Shown here: positions 17,574 through 27,434 of the stretch, one piece after another | How positions within the stretch are numbered: position 1 is the first letter of the stretch | Layout of the letters: every line of letters starts with the position of its first letter | Source: Wocania arenilitoris | GTDB lineage: Bacteria > Bacteroidota > Bacteroidia > Flavobacteriales > Flavobacteriaceae | Reading direction: 5' to 3' | Length of the DNA: 64,000 bases | Assembly: GCF_021728535.1 (NCBI RefSeq) | Contig: NZ_JAKKDU010000002.1 | Coordinates: forward strand, 128,932 to 192,931 | Translations under genes and position numbers: made by a program | The notes under the pieces: generated by a model | What the model was told of the DNA's origin: nothing | Seen by the model: the letters and a program-made list of their open reading frames with translations, nothing else | Databases searched by the model: none

Positions 17574-18152
17574 ATGGATAGAAATAATTTATATCCTATT
17601 TTTTTGAAAGCACGAAGCTTGAATATATTGATTGTTGGTGGAGGCAATGTTGCTGAGGAGAAATTAATGTTCTTGTTAAAATCGAGCCCTGACGCACATG
17701 TAACCATAGTGTCTCCCATGTTTCGTGAGGGCACTAAAGCGCTAGCCGAAAAAGGCTGTGTAAGATTGATTGAGGACAAATACAAAAAAAAGTATTTAAA
17801 AGGAAAGCATATAGTGGTTGCAACGACCGATGTATCTGAAGTTAACGTTAAGGTGTATAAACATTGCAGAAAGCGGAGTATTTTAGTAAATGTAGCCGAT
17901 AATCCACCATATTGCGATTTTTATATGGGAGGTATTGTTACAAAAGGCAATGTGAAAGTAGCTATTAGTACAAACGGAAAGTCGCCAACAACAGCCAAAC
18001 GATTACGTCAGTTTTTCGAGGATGTTATTCCAGAGAATGTAGACGATTTGGTTAAGAATTTAAACGAATATAGAAAAACAATAAAAGGTGATTTCGAACA
18101 AAAAGTGGAAACGCTAAATGAATTTACCAAAGGATTAATAAAAAAAAAATAA
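17574..18152 (+). CDS. Precorrin-2 dehydrogenase / sirohydrochlorin ferrochelatase (Met8/CysG-N type)
   Basis: This 192-residue protein completes siroheme synthesis by NAD-dependent dehydrogenation of precorrin-2 and probably iron insertion. It opens MDRNNLYPIFLKARSLNILIVGGGNVAEEK, a Rossmann GGGnvA motif typical of CysG N-terminal and Met8 proteins, and continues with VVATTD, NVADNPPYCDFYMGGIVTKGNVKVAISTNGKSP, the classic family block. It overlaps nothing and begins 3 bp after the SUMT gene. Whether it also performs chelation, as Met8 does, cannot be decided from the sequence. Confidence 0.92.
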   Translation: MDRNNLYPIFLKARSLNILIVGGGNVAEEKLMFLLKSSPDAHVTIVSPMFREGTKALAEKGCVRLIEDKYKKKYLKGKHIVVATTDVSEVNVKVYKHCRKRSILVNVADNPPYCDFYMGGIVTKGNVKVAISTNGKSPTTAKRLRQFFEDVIPENVDDLVKNLNEYRKTIKGDFEQKVETLNEFTKGLIKKK

Positions 18153-18173
18153 GTTATTAAAAGAATAGCAGAA

Positions 18174-19229
18174 ATGATTAAAACAGATATAATAATAATT
18201 GGTGCGGGACCAACAGGATTATTTACAGTATTCGAAGCTGGATTATTAAAGCTTAAATGTCATTTAATTGATGCATTACCACAACCTGGTGGACAATGTT
18301 CAGAGTTATATCCTAAAAAACCTATTTATGATATTCCTGGTTTTCCAGAAATATTAGCAGGCGATTTAACTAAGAATTTATTAGAGCAGGGTAAACAGTT
18401 TGAACCTGGGTTTACCTTAGGTGAGCGTGCAGAAACTGTTGAAAAACAAGAAGACGGTACTTTTATAGTAACCACAAATAAGGGTACGCAGCATCAGGCG
18501 CCTGTAGTAGCTATTGCTAGCGGTTTAGGTAGTTTTGAGCCTAGAAAGCCACAGCTTGAAAATCTTGCTAAATACGAGGATAAGGGTGTAGAGTATATGA
18601 TAAAAGAGCCAGAAATATATCGTGGTAAAGATGTTGTAATTGCTGGTGGTGGTGATTCTGCATTAGATTGGAGTATCTTTTTATCAGATGTAGCAAAAAG
18701 TGTTACACTTATCCATAGACGTAACGAGTTTAGAGGGCATTTAGATTCTGTTGAGAAAGTACAGGAACTAAAAAATTCAGGAAAAATTAATTTAATTACA
18801 CCTGCTGAAGTTACAGATATTATAGGTAATGGCAAGGTTGAGGCTATTGAAATCAAGAAAAAAGATGAAGATCCTATTGTTTTAAAAACAGATCATTTTA
18901 TTCCATTATTTGGGTTGTCTCCTAAATTAGGGCCTATTGCTAATTGGGGACTAGAAATTGAAAAAAATGCTATAAAGGTTAATAATGCATTAGATTATCA
19001 AACTAATATTCCAGGAATATTTGCAATTGGAGATGGTAATTTTTATCCAGGTAAATTAAAGTTAATTCTTTGTGGTTTTCATGAAGCTACAATAATGTGT
19101 CAAGCAGCTTATCAAATTATTAATCCAGGAAAAAAATACGTTTTAAAATATACAACTGTTAGTGGTATTGATGGTTTTGATGGTTCTCGTAAAGAAGCAC
19201 CTAAAGCAGTTGTTCAAGCTATTAGTTAA
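18174..19229 (+). CDS. Thioredoxin reductase-like ferredoxin--NADP(+) reductase
   Basis: The 351-residue flavoprotein has two dinucleotide folds: IIIIGAGPTGLFTVFEAG for FAD near the N-terminus and VVIAGGGDSALDWSIFLS for NADPH at about residue 155. The PQPGGQCSELYPKKPIYDIPGFP segment and the lack of a redox CxxC motif separate it from true thioredoxin reductases and match the YumC-type ferredoxin-NADP reductases. Placement straight after the sulfite reductase and siroheme genes suggests it reduces the ferredoxin that feeds sulfite reductase. It is the last gene before a palindromic repeat, so it probably ends the operon. Confidence 0.88.
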   Translation: MIKTDIIIIGAGPTGLFTVFEAGLLKLKCHLIDALPQPGGQCSELYPKKPIYDIPGFPEILAGDLTKNLLEQGKQFEPGFTLGERAETVEKQEDGTFIVTTNKGTQHQAPVVAIASGLGSFEPRKPQLENLAKYEDKGVEYMIKEPEIYRGKDVVIAGGGDSALDWSIFLSDVAKSVTLIHRRNEFRGHLDSVEKVQELKNSGKINLITPAEVTDIIGNGKVEAIEIKKKDEDPIVLKTDHFIPLFGLSPKLGPIANWGLEIEKNAIKVNNALDYQTNIPGIFAIGDGNFYPGKLKLILCGFHEATIMCQAAYQIINPGKKYVLKYTTVSGIDGFDGSRKEAPKAVVQAIS

Positions 19230-19261
19230 GGATTAGCATAAATAAACGACTTAAGAAGTAC

Positions 19262-19294
19262 AATCCTGCAAGGTTTTAAAACCTTGTAGGATTT
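19262..19294 (+). repeat. Palindromic repeat / terminator after the sulfate operon
   Basis: AATCCTGCAAGGTTTT and AAAACCTTGTAGGATT form a near-perfect 16-bp stem with one G/T mismatch pair. It follows the ferredoxin reductase gene by 33 bp and may terminate the operon. A degenerate copy with the same end sequences (AATCCTGCAAG, ACCTTGTAGAAT) lies at 21001-21032, so the cysE-cysM pair is bracketed by two copies. Confidence 0.7.
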
Positions 19295-19368
19295 AATATT
19301 TAATAAAAGTTGAATTTACAAGGATATGTTTTACTTTTATAAATCAAATTTCATAACAAATTATAAAG

Positions 19369-20109
19369 ATGAAAAGTTATAATGTTTGTTTAAAGGATAC
19401 GGTTAAAACATTTACTAAAAAATTGTTTTATTCTTTGTTCGATTGTGAGCAAGAAGAAGTGCATAAAGAATATTTAGAAAAAACATTTCTTAAAATAGTC
19501 TCTAAGCTAGAGATAGAAAACGGAAAAGCAATCTGGGAGAGCTTTAAAACGGAGCTTCCTGAGATTAGACGTCAATTAGATCTCGATGCTATTGCATTTG
19601 AAAAAAACGATCCAGCTTCGCACTCTTTAGCTGAGATTTATATGGCATATCCTGGTTTTTATGCTATTTCAATTTATAGATTAAGTCATGCACTTTATAA
19701 TTTAGGTGTTCATATTCTACCAAGAATGATGAGTGAGTACATTCATGGAATTACAGGTATAGATATTCATCCTGGAGCTACTATTGGCGAATCATTTTAT
19801 ATAGATCATGGTACAGGTATTGTTATTGGTGAAACTTCAATTATTGGAGAACACGTTAAAATATATCAAGGGGTAACTTTAGGAGGTATTTCGGTAGCTA
19901 AAAGTTTGGCATCTACAAAACGACACCCTACTATAGAAGATAATGTATGTATATATGCAAATGCTACTATTTTAGGTGGCGATATTGTTATTGGAGCCAA
20001 TAGCATTATTGGAGCCAATGTTTGGATTACTCAATCGGTTCCAGAAAATTCGTTGGTAACCTATCAAACTGAAATTAAAATTAGACCAAAAAAGAATGGT
20101 ATACGGTAA
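19369..20109 (+). CDS. cysE: Serine O-acetyltransferase
   Basis: CysE acetylates serine with acetyl-CoA to give O-acetylserine, the carbon acceptor for sulfide. The 246-residue protein has an N-terminal helical SAT domain ([27 protein letters not shown]) and a C-terminal left-handed beta-helix of hexapeptide repeats, with the catalytic [26 protein letters not shown] block, then [10 protein letters not shown] and KRHPTIEDN. The C-terminus ends PKKNGIR. It overlaps the cysteine synthase gene by 14 bp, which suggests coupled translation and fits the known CysE/CysM partnership. Confidence 0.96.
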   Translation: MKSYNVCLKDTVKTFTKKLFYSLFDCEQEEVHKEYLEKTFLKIVSKLEIENGKAIWESFKTELPEIRRQLDLDAIAFEKNDPASHSLAEIYMAYPGFYAISIYRLSHALYNLGVHILPRMMSEYIHGITGIDIHPGATIGESFYIDHGTGIVIGETSIIGEHVKIYQGVTLGGISVAKSLASTKRHPTIEDNVCIYANATILGGDIVIGANSIIGANVWITQSVPENSLVTYQTEIKIRPKKNGIR

Positions 20110-20986
20110 AACAATACTTGATCAAATAGGTAATACACCTATTGTTGAAGCAAGTCATATTTTAAATAAAAAAGAGGTTCGGTTATTTTTGAAGCTTGAA
20201 GGCGATAACCCTGGAGGTAGTGTGAAAGATCGTGCAGCTTTTAACATGATAAACGAAGCTTTGAAAAGAGGAGATATAAAAAAGGGAGGAACTCTTGTTG
20301 AAGCTACCAGCGGTAATACTGGAATTGCTTTAGCATTTATTGCAAAACTTTTAGGATTAAATATGGTGCTTGTAATGCCTGAGAACTCTACCGTAGAACG
20401 CGTGAAAACCATGCGAGCTTATGGGGCTGAGGTTATATTAACTTCTGCCGATGTTGGTATTGAAGGCTCTAGAGATTTGGCTTTTAAATTACGAGACGAA
20501 AAAGGGTATATCTTGTTGAATCAGTTTGAAAATGACGATAACTGGAAAGCGCATTATAAAACCACTGGCCCTGAAATATGGAGAGATACAGAAGGTGAAG
20601 TAACACATTTTGTATCGGCTATGGGAACTACAGGAACCATTATGGGAACTTCTACCTTTTTAAAAGAAAAAAATAAAGGCATTACCATTGTTGGGGCTCA
20701 ACCTGCTGATGGTGCGAGAATTCCTGGCATAAGAAAATGGTCGCCAGATTATTTGCCTAAGTTTTTCAATCGCTCTAAAGTAGATGTTGTTGTTGATGTA
20801 ACTGAAGAAGATGCTAGAAAAACTACACAGCGTTTAGCAAAAGAAGAAGGTGTTTTTGCAGGTATGAGTAGCGGTGGATCTGTGTTTTGTGCTTTAGAAA
20901 TAGCAAAGTCAATAGAGAAAGGTATTATAGTCGCCATTATTTGCGATAGAGGCGATCGGTATTTATCATCTTCTTTATTCGAATAG
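20096..20986 (+). CDS. cysM: Cysteine synthase (O-acetylserine sulfhydrylase, CysM type)
   Basis: This PLP enzyme makes cysteine from O-acetylserine and sulfide. At 296 residues it has the length of the CysM (B-type) branch. The PLP lysine is residue 44 in GGSVKDRAA; the phosphate and substrate loops are [15 protein letters not shown] and [10 protein letters not shown], and GMSSGG is near the C-terminus. The start overlaps the end of cysE. The C-terminal [14 protein letters not shown] is also typical. It ends the sulfate-to-cysteine block, just before the repeat and the second SAM riboswitch. Confidence 0.95.
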   Translation: MVYGKTILDQIGNTPIVEASHILNKKEVRLFLKLEGDNPGGSVKDRAAFNMINEALKRGDIKKGGTLVEATSGNTGIALAFIAKLLGLNMVLVMPENSTVERVKTMRAYGAEVILTSADVGIEGSRDLAFKLRDEKGYILLNQFENDDNWKAHYKTTGPEIWRDTEGEVTHFVSAMGTTGTIMGTSTFLKEKNKGITIVGAQPADGARIPGIRKWSPDYLPKFFNRSKVDVVVDVTEEDARKTTQRLAKEEGVFAGMSSGGSVFCALEIAKSIEKGIIVAIICDRGDRYLSSSLFE

Positions 20987-21000
20987 ATTTCAAATTAGAT

Positions 21001-21032
21001 AATCCTGCAAGTAAAAAAGACCTTGTAGAATA
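21001..21032 (+). repeat. Degenerate copy of the AATCCTGCAAG palindromic repeat
   Basis: AATCCTGCAAG and ACCTTGTAGAAT match the ends of the repeat at 19262-19294, while the centre (TAAAAAAG) has diverged. It lies between cysM and the metH riboswitch. Confidence 0.55.
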
Positions 21033-21054
21033 AGGAAAACAAAAATATAGTTAG

Positions 21055-21062
21055 TATTTTTG
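21055..21062 (+). promoter_or_regulatory. Promoter -10 box of the metH riboswitch transcript
   Basis: TATTTTTG matches the TAnnTTTG consensus exactly and lies 29 bp before the riboswitch P1 stem. No TTG is seen at the usual -35 spacing. Confidence 0.45.
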
Positions 21063-21090
21063 TTCGCTAGTTCATAAACGTATTAATAAT

Positions 21091-21201
21091 GTTATCAAGA
21101 AAGGTAGAGGGACTAGACCCGTTGAAACCTTGGCAACCCTTTATCTTGTAAAGAAGGTGCTAAATTCTACTAATAATTTAATTGGTTATTGGAAAGATAA
21201 C
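21091..21201 (+). promoter_or_regulatory. SAM-I (S-box) riboswitch upstream of split metH
   Basis: GTTATC (21091-21096) and GATAAC (21196-21201) form P1. The conserved blocks AGAAAGGTAGAGGGA, GACCCGTTGAAACC, TTGGCAACC and GAAGGTGCTAAATTC match the S-box core and nearly repeat those at 4529. After P1, GAAAAGT (21203-21209) and ACTTTTC can form an AT-rich hairpin, a possible platform. It should lower the metH genes when SAM is high. Confidence 0.96.
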
Positions 21202-21256
21202 GAAAAGTGTTTCTTTTACTTTTCTTGACGACATACAGATATAAATTATCAAAAAA

Positions 21257-22270
21257 ATGTCAAACATACAACAGGCTTTAAAAAAACGAATTTTAGTGTT
21301 AGATGGCGCAATGGGTACCATGTTACAAGCCTATAAATTCACTGAAGAAGATTTTAGGGGAGAACGCTTTAAAGACTATCCAACACCTTTACAGGGTAAC
21401 AACGATTTGTTATCTATTACACAGCCAGAAGCTATAAAAACCATCCACGGAAAATATTTTGAAGCTGGAGCAGATATTGTTGAAACCAATACATTTTCTG
21501 GAACAACAATTGCTATGGCAGATTATCAAATGGAAGATTTGGTATATGAATTAAACTACAAGTCGGCTAAAATAGCAAAAGAAGTTGCTGTTGAGTTTAC
21601 AAAAAAAGAACCGCATAAACCCAGATTTGTAGCAGGTTCTATTGGGCCAACAAACCGTACAGCCAGTATGTCGCCAGATGTAAACGACCCAGGGTATAGA
21701 GCCGTAACTTTTGATGAATTACGTATTGCATACAAACAACAAGTAGAAGCTTTAGTCGATGGAGGTGTAGATTTATTATTAGTTGAAACTGTATTTGATA
21801 CACTTAATGCAAAAGCAGCTTTATTTGCTATAGAAGAAGTTAAAGAAGAAAGAAACATAGATATTCCAATCATGCTAAGTGGTACAATTACAGATGCATC
21901 AGGTAGAACCTTGTCAGGGCAAACAGCCGAAGCATTTTTAATTTCGGTATCGCATATACCATTATTATCAATAGGGTTTAATTGTGCTTTAGGAGCTAAT
22001 TTATTGCAACCACATTTAGAAGCTATTGCCAATAAAACAGATTTTGCTATTTCTGCACATCCAAATGCAGGTTTACCAAATGCGTTTGGCGAATACGACG
22101 AAACTCCAGAAGAAATGGGTGAGCAAATTGAAGAATATTTAAAGAAAAATTTAATAAATATTATTGGTGGTTGTTGTGGTACAAGTCCAAAACATATAAA
22201 AGTTATTGCAGATATAGCGACTAAATACAAACCAAGAAATCATACTAGACCTGTTTCTGCATTACATTAA
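21257..22270 (+). CDS. metH: Methionine synthase, homocysteine-binding domain (split MetH, part 1)
   Basis: This 337-residue protein is the first domain of cobalamin-dependent methionine synthase as a separate polypeptide. It opens KKRILVLDGAMGTMLQAYKFTEEDFRGERF and has the zinc-binding cysteines in SIGFNCALG and IIGGCCGTSPKHI, which activate homocysteine. The rest of MetH is encoded at 22557, with a small ABM-fold gene between. It is the first gene after the SAM riboswitch and 5 bp before that small gene, so the three should be one transcript. Confidence 0.95.
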   Translation: MSNIQQALKKRILVLDGAMGTMLQAYKFTEEDFRGERFKDYPTPLQGNNDLLSITQPEAIKTIHGKYFEAGADIVETNTFSGTTIAMADYQMEDLVYELNYKSAKIAKEVAVEFTKKEPHKPRFVAGSIGPTNRTASMSPDVNDPGYRAVTFDELRIAYKQQVEALVDGGVDLLLVETVFDTLNAKAALFAIEEVKEERNIDIPIMLSGTITDASGRTLSGQTAEAFLISVSHIPLLSIGFNCALGANLLQPHLEAIANKTDFAISAHPNAGLPNAFGEYDETPEEMGEQIEEYLKKNLINIIGGCCGTSPKHIKVIADIATKYKPRNHTRPVSALH

Positions 22271-22275
22271 AATTT

Positions 22276-22557
22276 ATGATACTAGAAGTTGCCATATTAA
22301 ACATAAAAGAAGGATTATCTCAAGCTTTTGAATTGAGTTTTCAAAAAGCAGAAAAAATCATTTCATCAATTGAAGGATATGTTTCTCATAAACTAAAGAA
22401 ATGTATCGAGCAAGAAGATAAATATATTTTATTAGTCAATTGGGAAACATTAGAAGATCATGAAAAAGGATTTAGAAAATCTAAAGAATATCAAGAATGG
22501 AAAAAGTTATTGCATCATTTTTACGAACCTTTTCCAGTTGTGGAGCATTATAAATAA
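22276..22557 (+). CDS. Antibiotic biosynthesis monooxygenase (ABM) fold protein
   Basis: The 93-residue product looks like a dimeric alpha-beta barrel protein of the ABM family: [12 protein letters not shown], then a helix, [25 protein letters not shown] and the C-terminal helix with [19 protein letters not shown]. Members bind small ligands or act as cofactor-free oxygenases or heme-degrading enzymes. Nothing here shows which. It sits between the two halves of methionine synthase, 5 bp after the first and sharing one base (TAATG) with the second, which implies translational coupling and perhaps a role linked to MetH. That role is not known to me. Confidence 0.85.
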   Translation: MILEVAILNIKEGLSQAFELSFQKAEKIISSIEGYVSHKLKKCIEQEDKYILLVNWETLEDHEKGFRKSKEYQEWKKLLHHFYEPFPVVEHYK

Positions 22558-25229
22558 TGAAAATAAAACAAGAAAAATATATGCGTTTGTCTGGTTTAGA
22601 GCCTTTGGTTTTAAACGAAAACAGTAATTTTATTAATGTTGGAGAACGCACCAATGTTGCCGGTTCTCGAAAATTTTTACGTCTTGTTAAAGAAGAAAAA
22701 TTTGATGAGGCTCTCGATATTGCACGTCATCAAGTAGACGGCGGTGCACAAATTATAGACATTAATATGGACGATGGTCTAATTGATGGAAAAGAAGCAA
22801 TGGTACGCTTCTTAAATTTAATTGCAGCAGAGCCAGATATTTGTCGAGTACCTATTATGATTGACTCTTCAAAATGGGAAATCATTGAAGCTGGTCTTAA
22901 AGTAGTACAAGGAAAATGTATTGTAAATTCAATTTCTCTTAAAGAAGGCGAAGACAAATTTATTTTTGAAGCTAAACAAATTAAGAGATACGGAGCAGCA
23001 GTTATTGTAATGGCATTTGATGAAGTTGGACAAGCCGATAATTATGAAAGACGCATTGAAATAGCAAAACGCTCTTATGATATTTTGGTGAATAGAGTAG
23101 GCTTTCCATCAGAAGATATTATTTTCGATTTAAACATTTTTCCTGTTGCTACAGGTATGGAAGAACATCGTAAAAATGCCATCGATTTTATTGAAGCAAC
23201 ACGTTGGGTTCGCGAAAATTTAGTGAATGTTTCGGTAAGTGGAGGCGTAAGTAATGTGTCATTTTCATTTAGAGGAAATAACGGTGTTCGCGAAGCAATG
23301 CATTCTGTGTTTTTATACCACGCTATTCAAAATGGTATGAATATGGGAATTGTAAATCCTGCAATGTTGGAGGTTTATGATGATATTCCTAAAGATTTAT
23401 TAGAACATGTAGAAGACGTTATTTTAGACAGACGCGATGATGCTACTGAGCGCTTATTAGATTTTGCTGAAACTGTTAAAGGATCTAAAGTTGGTAAAAC
23501 AGTCGATTTATCTTGGCGAGAAAATCCGTTGCAAGACAGAATTACACACGCTTTAGTAAAAGGTATTGATGCCTTTATTATTGAGGATATTGAACAAGCA
23601 AGACAGGAAGCAGAAAAACCAATTGAAGTTATTGAAGGGCATTTGATGATAGGTATGAATGTGGTTGGCGATTTATTTGGAGCAGGTAAAATGTTCTTAC
23701 CACAAGTGGTAAAATCGGCTCGAGTGATGAAAAAGGCAGTAGCGTATTTGAATCCGTTTATTGAAGCTGAAAAATCAGATAAATCAGAACCTGTTGGTAA
23801 AATATTAATGGCAACAGTTAAAGGAGATGTACATGATATAGGCAAAAATATTGTAAGTGTTGTTTTAGCATGTAATAACTACGAAATAGTTGATTTAGGT
23901 GTTATGGTGCCGCCAGAAAAAATTATTGAAACAGCTATTAATGAGCGTGTTGATGCTATTGGACTATCTGGATTAATTACACCATCGCTAGATGAAATGG
24001 TATATTTGGCAAAAGAAATGCAACGACAAAATTTTGAGTTGCCATTACTAATTGGAGGTGCAACTACCTCAAAAGCACATACGGCTGTTAAAATTGATAC
24101 ACAATATGAAAATGCAGTGGTACATGTAAATGATGCATCGCGTGCTGTAACTGTGGTTGGCGATTTATTAAATAAAAAATCTGCACACATATACACTGCT
24201 AAGTTAAAAGCTGATTATGATGAATTTAGAACCAAGTTTTTAAAACGAGGAAAAGAAAAATCATATATAACAATTAAAGAAGCTAGAAAAAGAAAATATA
24301 AAATTGATTGGGAAACGTCTAAAATTATGAAACCTAGAGAATTAGGAATTCAAGTTTTAAAACAATTAAGCTTAAAAAAATTAGTGCCTTTTATAGATTG
24401 GAGTCCGTTTTTTAGAAGTTGGGATTTACATGGTAAATATCCAGATATTTTAAAAGATGAGATAGTAGGAGAGCAAGCCACACAATTGTTTGAAGATGCT
24501 CAAGAAATGATTCAGAAAGTACTAGCCAAACAATCATTAAAACCTAAAGCAGTTTTTGGTCTGTTTGAAGCAAACGCAGTAAATGACGATGATATTTCTG
24601 TTCAAAAAAAAGGCAAAGAAATAGCTGTTTTTAGAACGTTACGCCAACAATTAAAAAAACGAGAAGGGATTCCAAACCACGCCTTAGCAGATTTTATTGC
24701 ACCAATAGAAACAGGTAAAACCGATTATATGGGTGCATTTTGCGTTGGTATTTTTGGAGCTCAAGAATTAGCAGATAGTTATAAAGCAAAAGATGATGAT
24801 TATAATGCGATAATGGCACAAGCTATTGCAGATCGTTTTGCTGAAGCTTTCGCAGAATACCTACACAAACAAGTGAGAACAAAGCATTGGGCCTATTCGG
24901 AAGATGAAGATTTAACCAACGATGATTTAATAAAAGAAAGTTATAAAGGTATTCGTCCGGCACCAGGCTACCCAGCTTGCCCTGACCATTTGGAAAAGGA
25001 AACTATTTGGGAGCTCTTAGATGTTGAAAAGCTAATAGGTGTAAAACTAACCGAAAGTCTAGCTATGTGGCCCGCAGCCGCAGTTTCGGGCTATTATTTT
25101 GCAAATAAAGAAGCAAAATATTTTGGTTTAGGAAAGATTACAGACGACCAAGTAACTGACTATGCAACAAGAAAAGGAATAACAAAAGATAAGGCAAGAA
25201 AGTGGTTGCATCCAAATTTAGTGGAGTAA
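22557..25229 (+). CDS. metH: Methionine synthase, folate, cobalamin and activation domains (split MetH, part 2)
   Basis: This 890-residue protein carries the remaining MetH domains. Residues ~20-280 are the pterin-binding barrel ([23 protein letters not shown]). Residues ~330-560 are the cap and B12 domain with DVHDIG (Asp424, His426, Gly429) where His426 coordinates cobalt. Residues ~600-890 are the SAM-dependent reactivation domain with [15 protein letters not shown] and [15 protein letters not shown]. It methylates homocysteine from methyltetrahydrofolate together with part 1. The start overlaps the preceding stop as TAATG. Confidence 0.96.
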   Translation: MKIKQEKYMRLSGLEPLVLNENSNFINVGERTNVAGSRKFLRLVKEEKFDEALDIARHQVDGGAQIIDINMDDGLIDGKEAMVRFLNLIAAEPDICRVPIMIDSSKWEIIEAGLKVVQGKCIVNSISLKEGEDKFIFEAKQIKRYGAAVIVMAFDEVGQADNYERRIEIAKRSYDILVNRVGFPSEDIIFDLNIFPVATGMEEHRKNAIDFIEATRWVRENLVNVSVSGGVSNVSFSFRGNNGVREAMHSVFLYHAIQNGMNMGIVNPAMLEVYDDIPKDLLEHVEDVILDRRDDATERLLDFAETVKGSKVGKTVDLSWRENPLQDRITHALVKGIDAFIIEDIEQARQEAEKPIEVIEGHLMIGMNVVGDLFGAGKMFLPQVVKSARVMKKAVAYLNPFIEAEKSDKSEPVGKILMATVKGDVHDIGKNIVSVVLACNNYEIVDLGVMVPPEKIIETAINERVDAIGLSGLITPSLDEMVYLAKEMQRQNFELPLLIGGATTSKAHTAVKIDTQYENAVVHVNDASRAVTVVGDLLNKKSAHIYTAKLKADYDEFRTKFLKRGKEKSYITIKEARKRKYKIDWETSKIMKPRELGIQVLKQLSLKKLVPFIDWSPFFRSWDLHGKYPDILKDEIVGEQATQLFEDAQEMIQKVLAKQSLKPKAVFGLFEANAVNDDDISVQKKGKEIAVFRTLRQQLKKREGIPNHALADFIAPIETGKTDYMGAFCVGIFGAQELADSYKAKDDDYNAIMAQAIADRFAEAFAEYLHKQVRTKHWAYSEDEDLTNDDLIKESYKGIRPAPGYPACPDHLEKETIWELLDVEKLIGVKLTESLAMWPAAAVSGYYFANKEAKYFGLGKITDDQVTDYATRKGITKDKARKWLHPNLVE

Positions 25230-25308
25230 ATAGCTCCGCCTTACCTCCCTAAAGGAGAGAGTATAGAAATGAAAATAAAGAATATTAAAATATAAAAACC
25301 AATTTAAG

Positions 25309-25337
25309 CCCTTCTTTTCGAGGGGTTGAGGAGGCTT
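25309..25337 (+). repeat. Hairpin repeat that supplies the metF ribosome-binding region
   Basis: CCCTTC and GAGGGG pair around TTTTC, followed by TTGAGGAGGCTT straight before the metF ATG. The tail GAGGAGG is a good Shine-Dalgarno. A related hairpin plus TTGAGAAAGGCTT precedes tyrA at 34952-34982. Confidence 0.55.
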
Positions 25338-26291
25338 ATGAAAGTAACAGAACACATTAAAAAAGCAAAAGGGAAGACTTTGTTTTCTTTTGAAATTATT
25401 CCACCAAAAAAAGGTAAAAGCATTAAAGAATTATATGATAATATAGATCCGTTAATGGAATTTAATCCACCTTTTATAGATGTAACAACTTCGCGAGAAG
25501 AATTTATATACATTGAAAAAGAAGGACTTTTTGATAGGAAAATTACCAGAATGCGCCCAGGAACATTGGGTATATGTGCAGCTATAAAGCACAAATATAA
25601 TGTAGATACGGTACCCCATGTATTGTGTGGAGGATTCACCAAAGAAGAAACAGAGTATTTGTTGGTAGATTGTCACTATTTAGGTATTAACAATGTTATG
25701 GCCTTACGAGGTGATGCCATGAAAGGCGAACAATATTTTAAAGCGACCAAAGGCGGGCATACTTACGCTACTCAATTGGTAAATCAAATTCAGAACTTAA
25801 ATACGGGGAAGTATTTGCATGGTACTTTAGATGTTGATGATAAAGCCGATTTTTGTATTGGTGTTGCTGGTTACCCTGAAAAACACTTGGAAGCACCATC
25901 AATAAAAAGTGATTTAAAGCGCTTAAAAGAAAAGGTTGATGCTGGTGCAGACTATGTGGTAACCCAAATGTTTTTTGATAACAATAAGTATTTTGAGTTT
26001 GTTGAAGCGGCTAAAAAAGAAGGAATTACAGTGCCTATTATTCCTGGAATTAAACCCATTGCAGTCAATAGGCATTTACAATTATTGCCACAGGTTTTTA
26101 AAATAGACTTACCAGAAACTTTAATTGCTGAAGTTGATAAATGTGCAGACAACAAACAAGTACGTCAAGTTGGAGTTGAGTGGTGTATACAGCAGTCTAA
26201 AGAATTGTTAAATGCAGGGGTACCTGTACTACACTATTATTCTATGGGCAAAAGTGATAATATAAAAGCCATTGCTTCTGCGTTGTTTTAA
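25338..26291 (+). CDS. metF: 5,10-methylenetetrahydrofolate reductase
   Basis: MetF reduces methylene-THF to methyl-THF, the methyl donor for the MetH proteins just upstream. The 317-residue product shows FSFEIIPPKKGKS near the N-terminus, VTTSREE, the NVMALRGD flavin-binding motif, AGYPEKH, the DAGADYVVTQMFFD segment and GIKP. I take the ATG at 25338, which follows GAGGAGG, over the in-frame TTG at 25326 because the latter lies inside the hairpin repeat. The gene is 108 bp after metH and likely belongs to the same methionine regulon. Confidence 0.95.
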   Translation: MKVTEHIKKAKGKTLFSFEIIPPKKGKSIKELYDNIDPLMEFNPPFIDVTTSREEFIYIEKEGLFDRKITRMRPGTLGICAAIKHKYNVDTVPHVLCGGFTKEETEYLLVDCHYLGINNVMALRGDAMKGEQYFKATKGGHTYATQLVNQIQNLNTGKYLHGTLDVDDKADFCIGVAGYPEKHLEAPSIKSDLKRLKEKVDAGADYVVTQMFFDNNKYFEFVEAAKKEGITVPIIPGIKPIAVNRHLQLLPQVFKIDLPETLIAEVDKCADNKQVRQVGVEWCIQQSKELLNAGVPVLHYYSMGKSDNIKAIASALF

Positions 26292-26325
26292 TAATTACCT
26301 TATTTTTACTGCATAAATCTTATTT

Positions 26326-27423
26326 ATGCGTCAACTATTTTTATGTGTTTTTTATATAGCTTTTAGCTTTTCTTTTTCTCAAGATAAGACACATACATCT
26401 TATGTTGATATAAGTTATTTTAAAGGTAATATTGCGCTACACAATAGTGATATTCTTCACTTAATAAAAGGACACCCCGAAGGTTTTATTTTAAGTTGGA
26501 ATAAAAAAACGTACGGTTTTAACAATTGGGAACAACGTTATAATTATCCAGACTATGGTATATCGTTTGCGTATCAAAATTTAAAAAATGATGTTTTAGG
26601 CAATGTATCATCGTTGTATGCTCATTATAATTTCTATTTTTTAAAGCGCAATATCATGTTGCGTATTGGTCAAGGTATAGCCTACACAGAAAATCCGTAC
26701 CACAAAGAAAATAATTTTAGAAACATCGCTTTTGGCTCAAAACTAATGAGCAGTACGTATGTAATGATTAATTATAAAAAGGAACGTATTATTGATAGGT
26801 TTGGATTGCAGGCTGGTTTTTCGCTAATTCATTATTCTAACGCTAATGTAAAAGCACCAAATACGAGTATTAATTCGTTAACTTTTAACTTAGGTGTTAC
26901 TTATAGTTTAGATGATGAAGCACTCGAGTATCAAAATACATTAGATGAAAATCATGAAAAATTTACCCAACCTATAAAGTATAATATTGCCTTTAGAAGT
27001 GGTGTTAATCAAAGCGATGTAGTTGGTAGCGGTCAGTTTCCATTTTATATTTTTTCTGCTTATGCTGATAAAAGAATACACCATAAAAGCGCATTACAGT
27101 TTGGAGCAGATGTGTTCTTTTCAAACTTTTTAAAAGAGCTTATATATTATAAAAGTGTCGCGTTTCCAGAAGAAAATGTTGATGGAGACGAAGATTATAA
27201 ACGTATTGGTGTTTTTACAGGACACGAGTTATTTATTAATAAAACGTCATTAATAACCCAATTAGGATATTATGTGTATTATCCGTTTGATTTTGAGGGA
27301 AGAACCTATTTTAGAGTTGGTTTAAAACGCTATTTTAATGATCAGTGGTTTGGAGCTTTAACTTTAAAATCACACGGCGCAAAAGCGGAAGCAGTAGAAT
27401 TTGGAATAGGTATAAGATTGTAA
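26326..27423 (+). CDS. PagL-like outer-membrane acyloxyacyl hydrolase / lipid A deacylase
   Basis: A signal peptide (MRQLFLCVFYIAFSFSFSQ) precedes a beta-rich barrel-like protein of 365 residues. The segment LIHYSNANVKAPNTSIN resembles the catalytic His-Ser region of the lipid A 3-O-deacylase PagL (HxSNAGxxxPNxG). Alternating aromatic strands and a C-terminal strand (AVEFGIGIRL) fit an outer-membrane barrel. It is longer than classic PagL (~170), with an extra central region, so deacylation of lipid A is a family-level inference. It starts 34 bp after metF but has no evident metabolic link with it. Confidence 0.72.
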   Translation: MRQLFLCVFYIAFSFSFSQDKTHTSYVDISYFKGNIALHNSDILHLIKGHPEGFILSWNKKTYGFNNWEQRYNYPDYGISFAYQNLKNDVLGNVSSLYAHYNFYFLKRNIMLRIGQGIAYTENPYHKENNFRNIAFGSKLMSSTYVMINYKKERIIDRFGLQAGFSLIHYSNANVKAPNTSINSLTFNLGVTYSLDDEALEYQNTLDENHEKFTQPIKYNIAFRSGVNQSDVVGSGQFPFYIFSAYADKRIHHKSALQFGADVFFSNFLKELIYYKSVAFPEENVDGDEDYKRIGVFTGHELFINKTSLITQLGYYVYYPFDFEGRTYFRVGLKRYFNDQWFGALTLKSHGAKAEAVEFGIGIRL

Positions 27424-27434
27424 AAAGAATACTG

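Noticed and set aside
21556-22230. Long open frame (224 codons) opposite the metH first gene
   Set aside because: It mirrors a fully supported gene and is rich in Ser, Ile and Cys as reverse-strand shadows of AT-rich genes are; no start signal or family match.
25326-25337. TTG start for metF
   Set aside because: It lies in the hairpin repeat; the ATG at 25338 has GAGGAGG upstream and gives the usual N-terminus.
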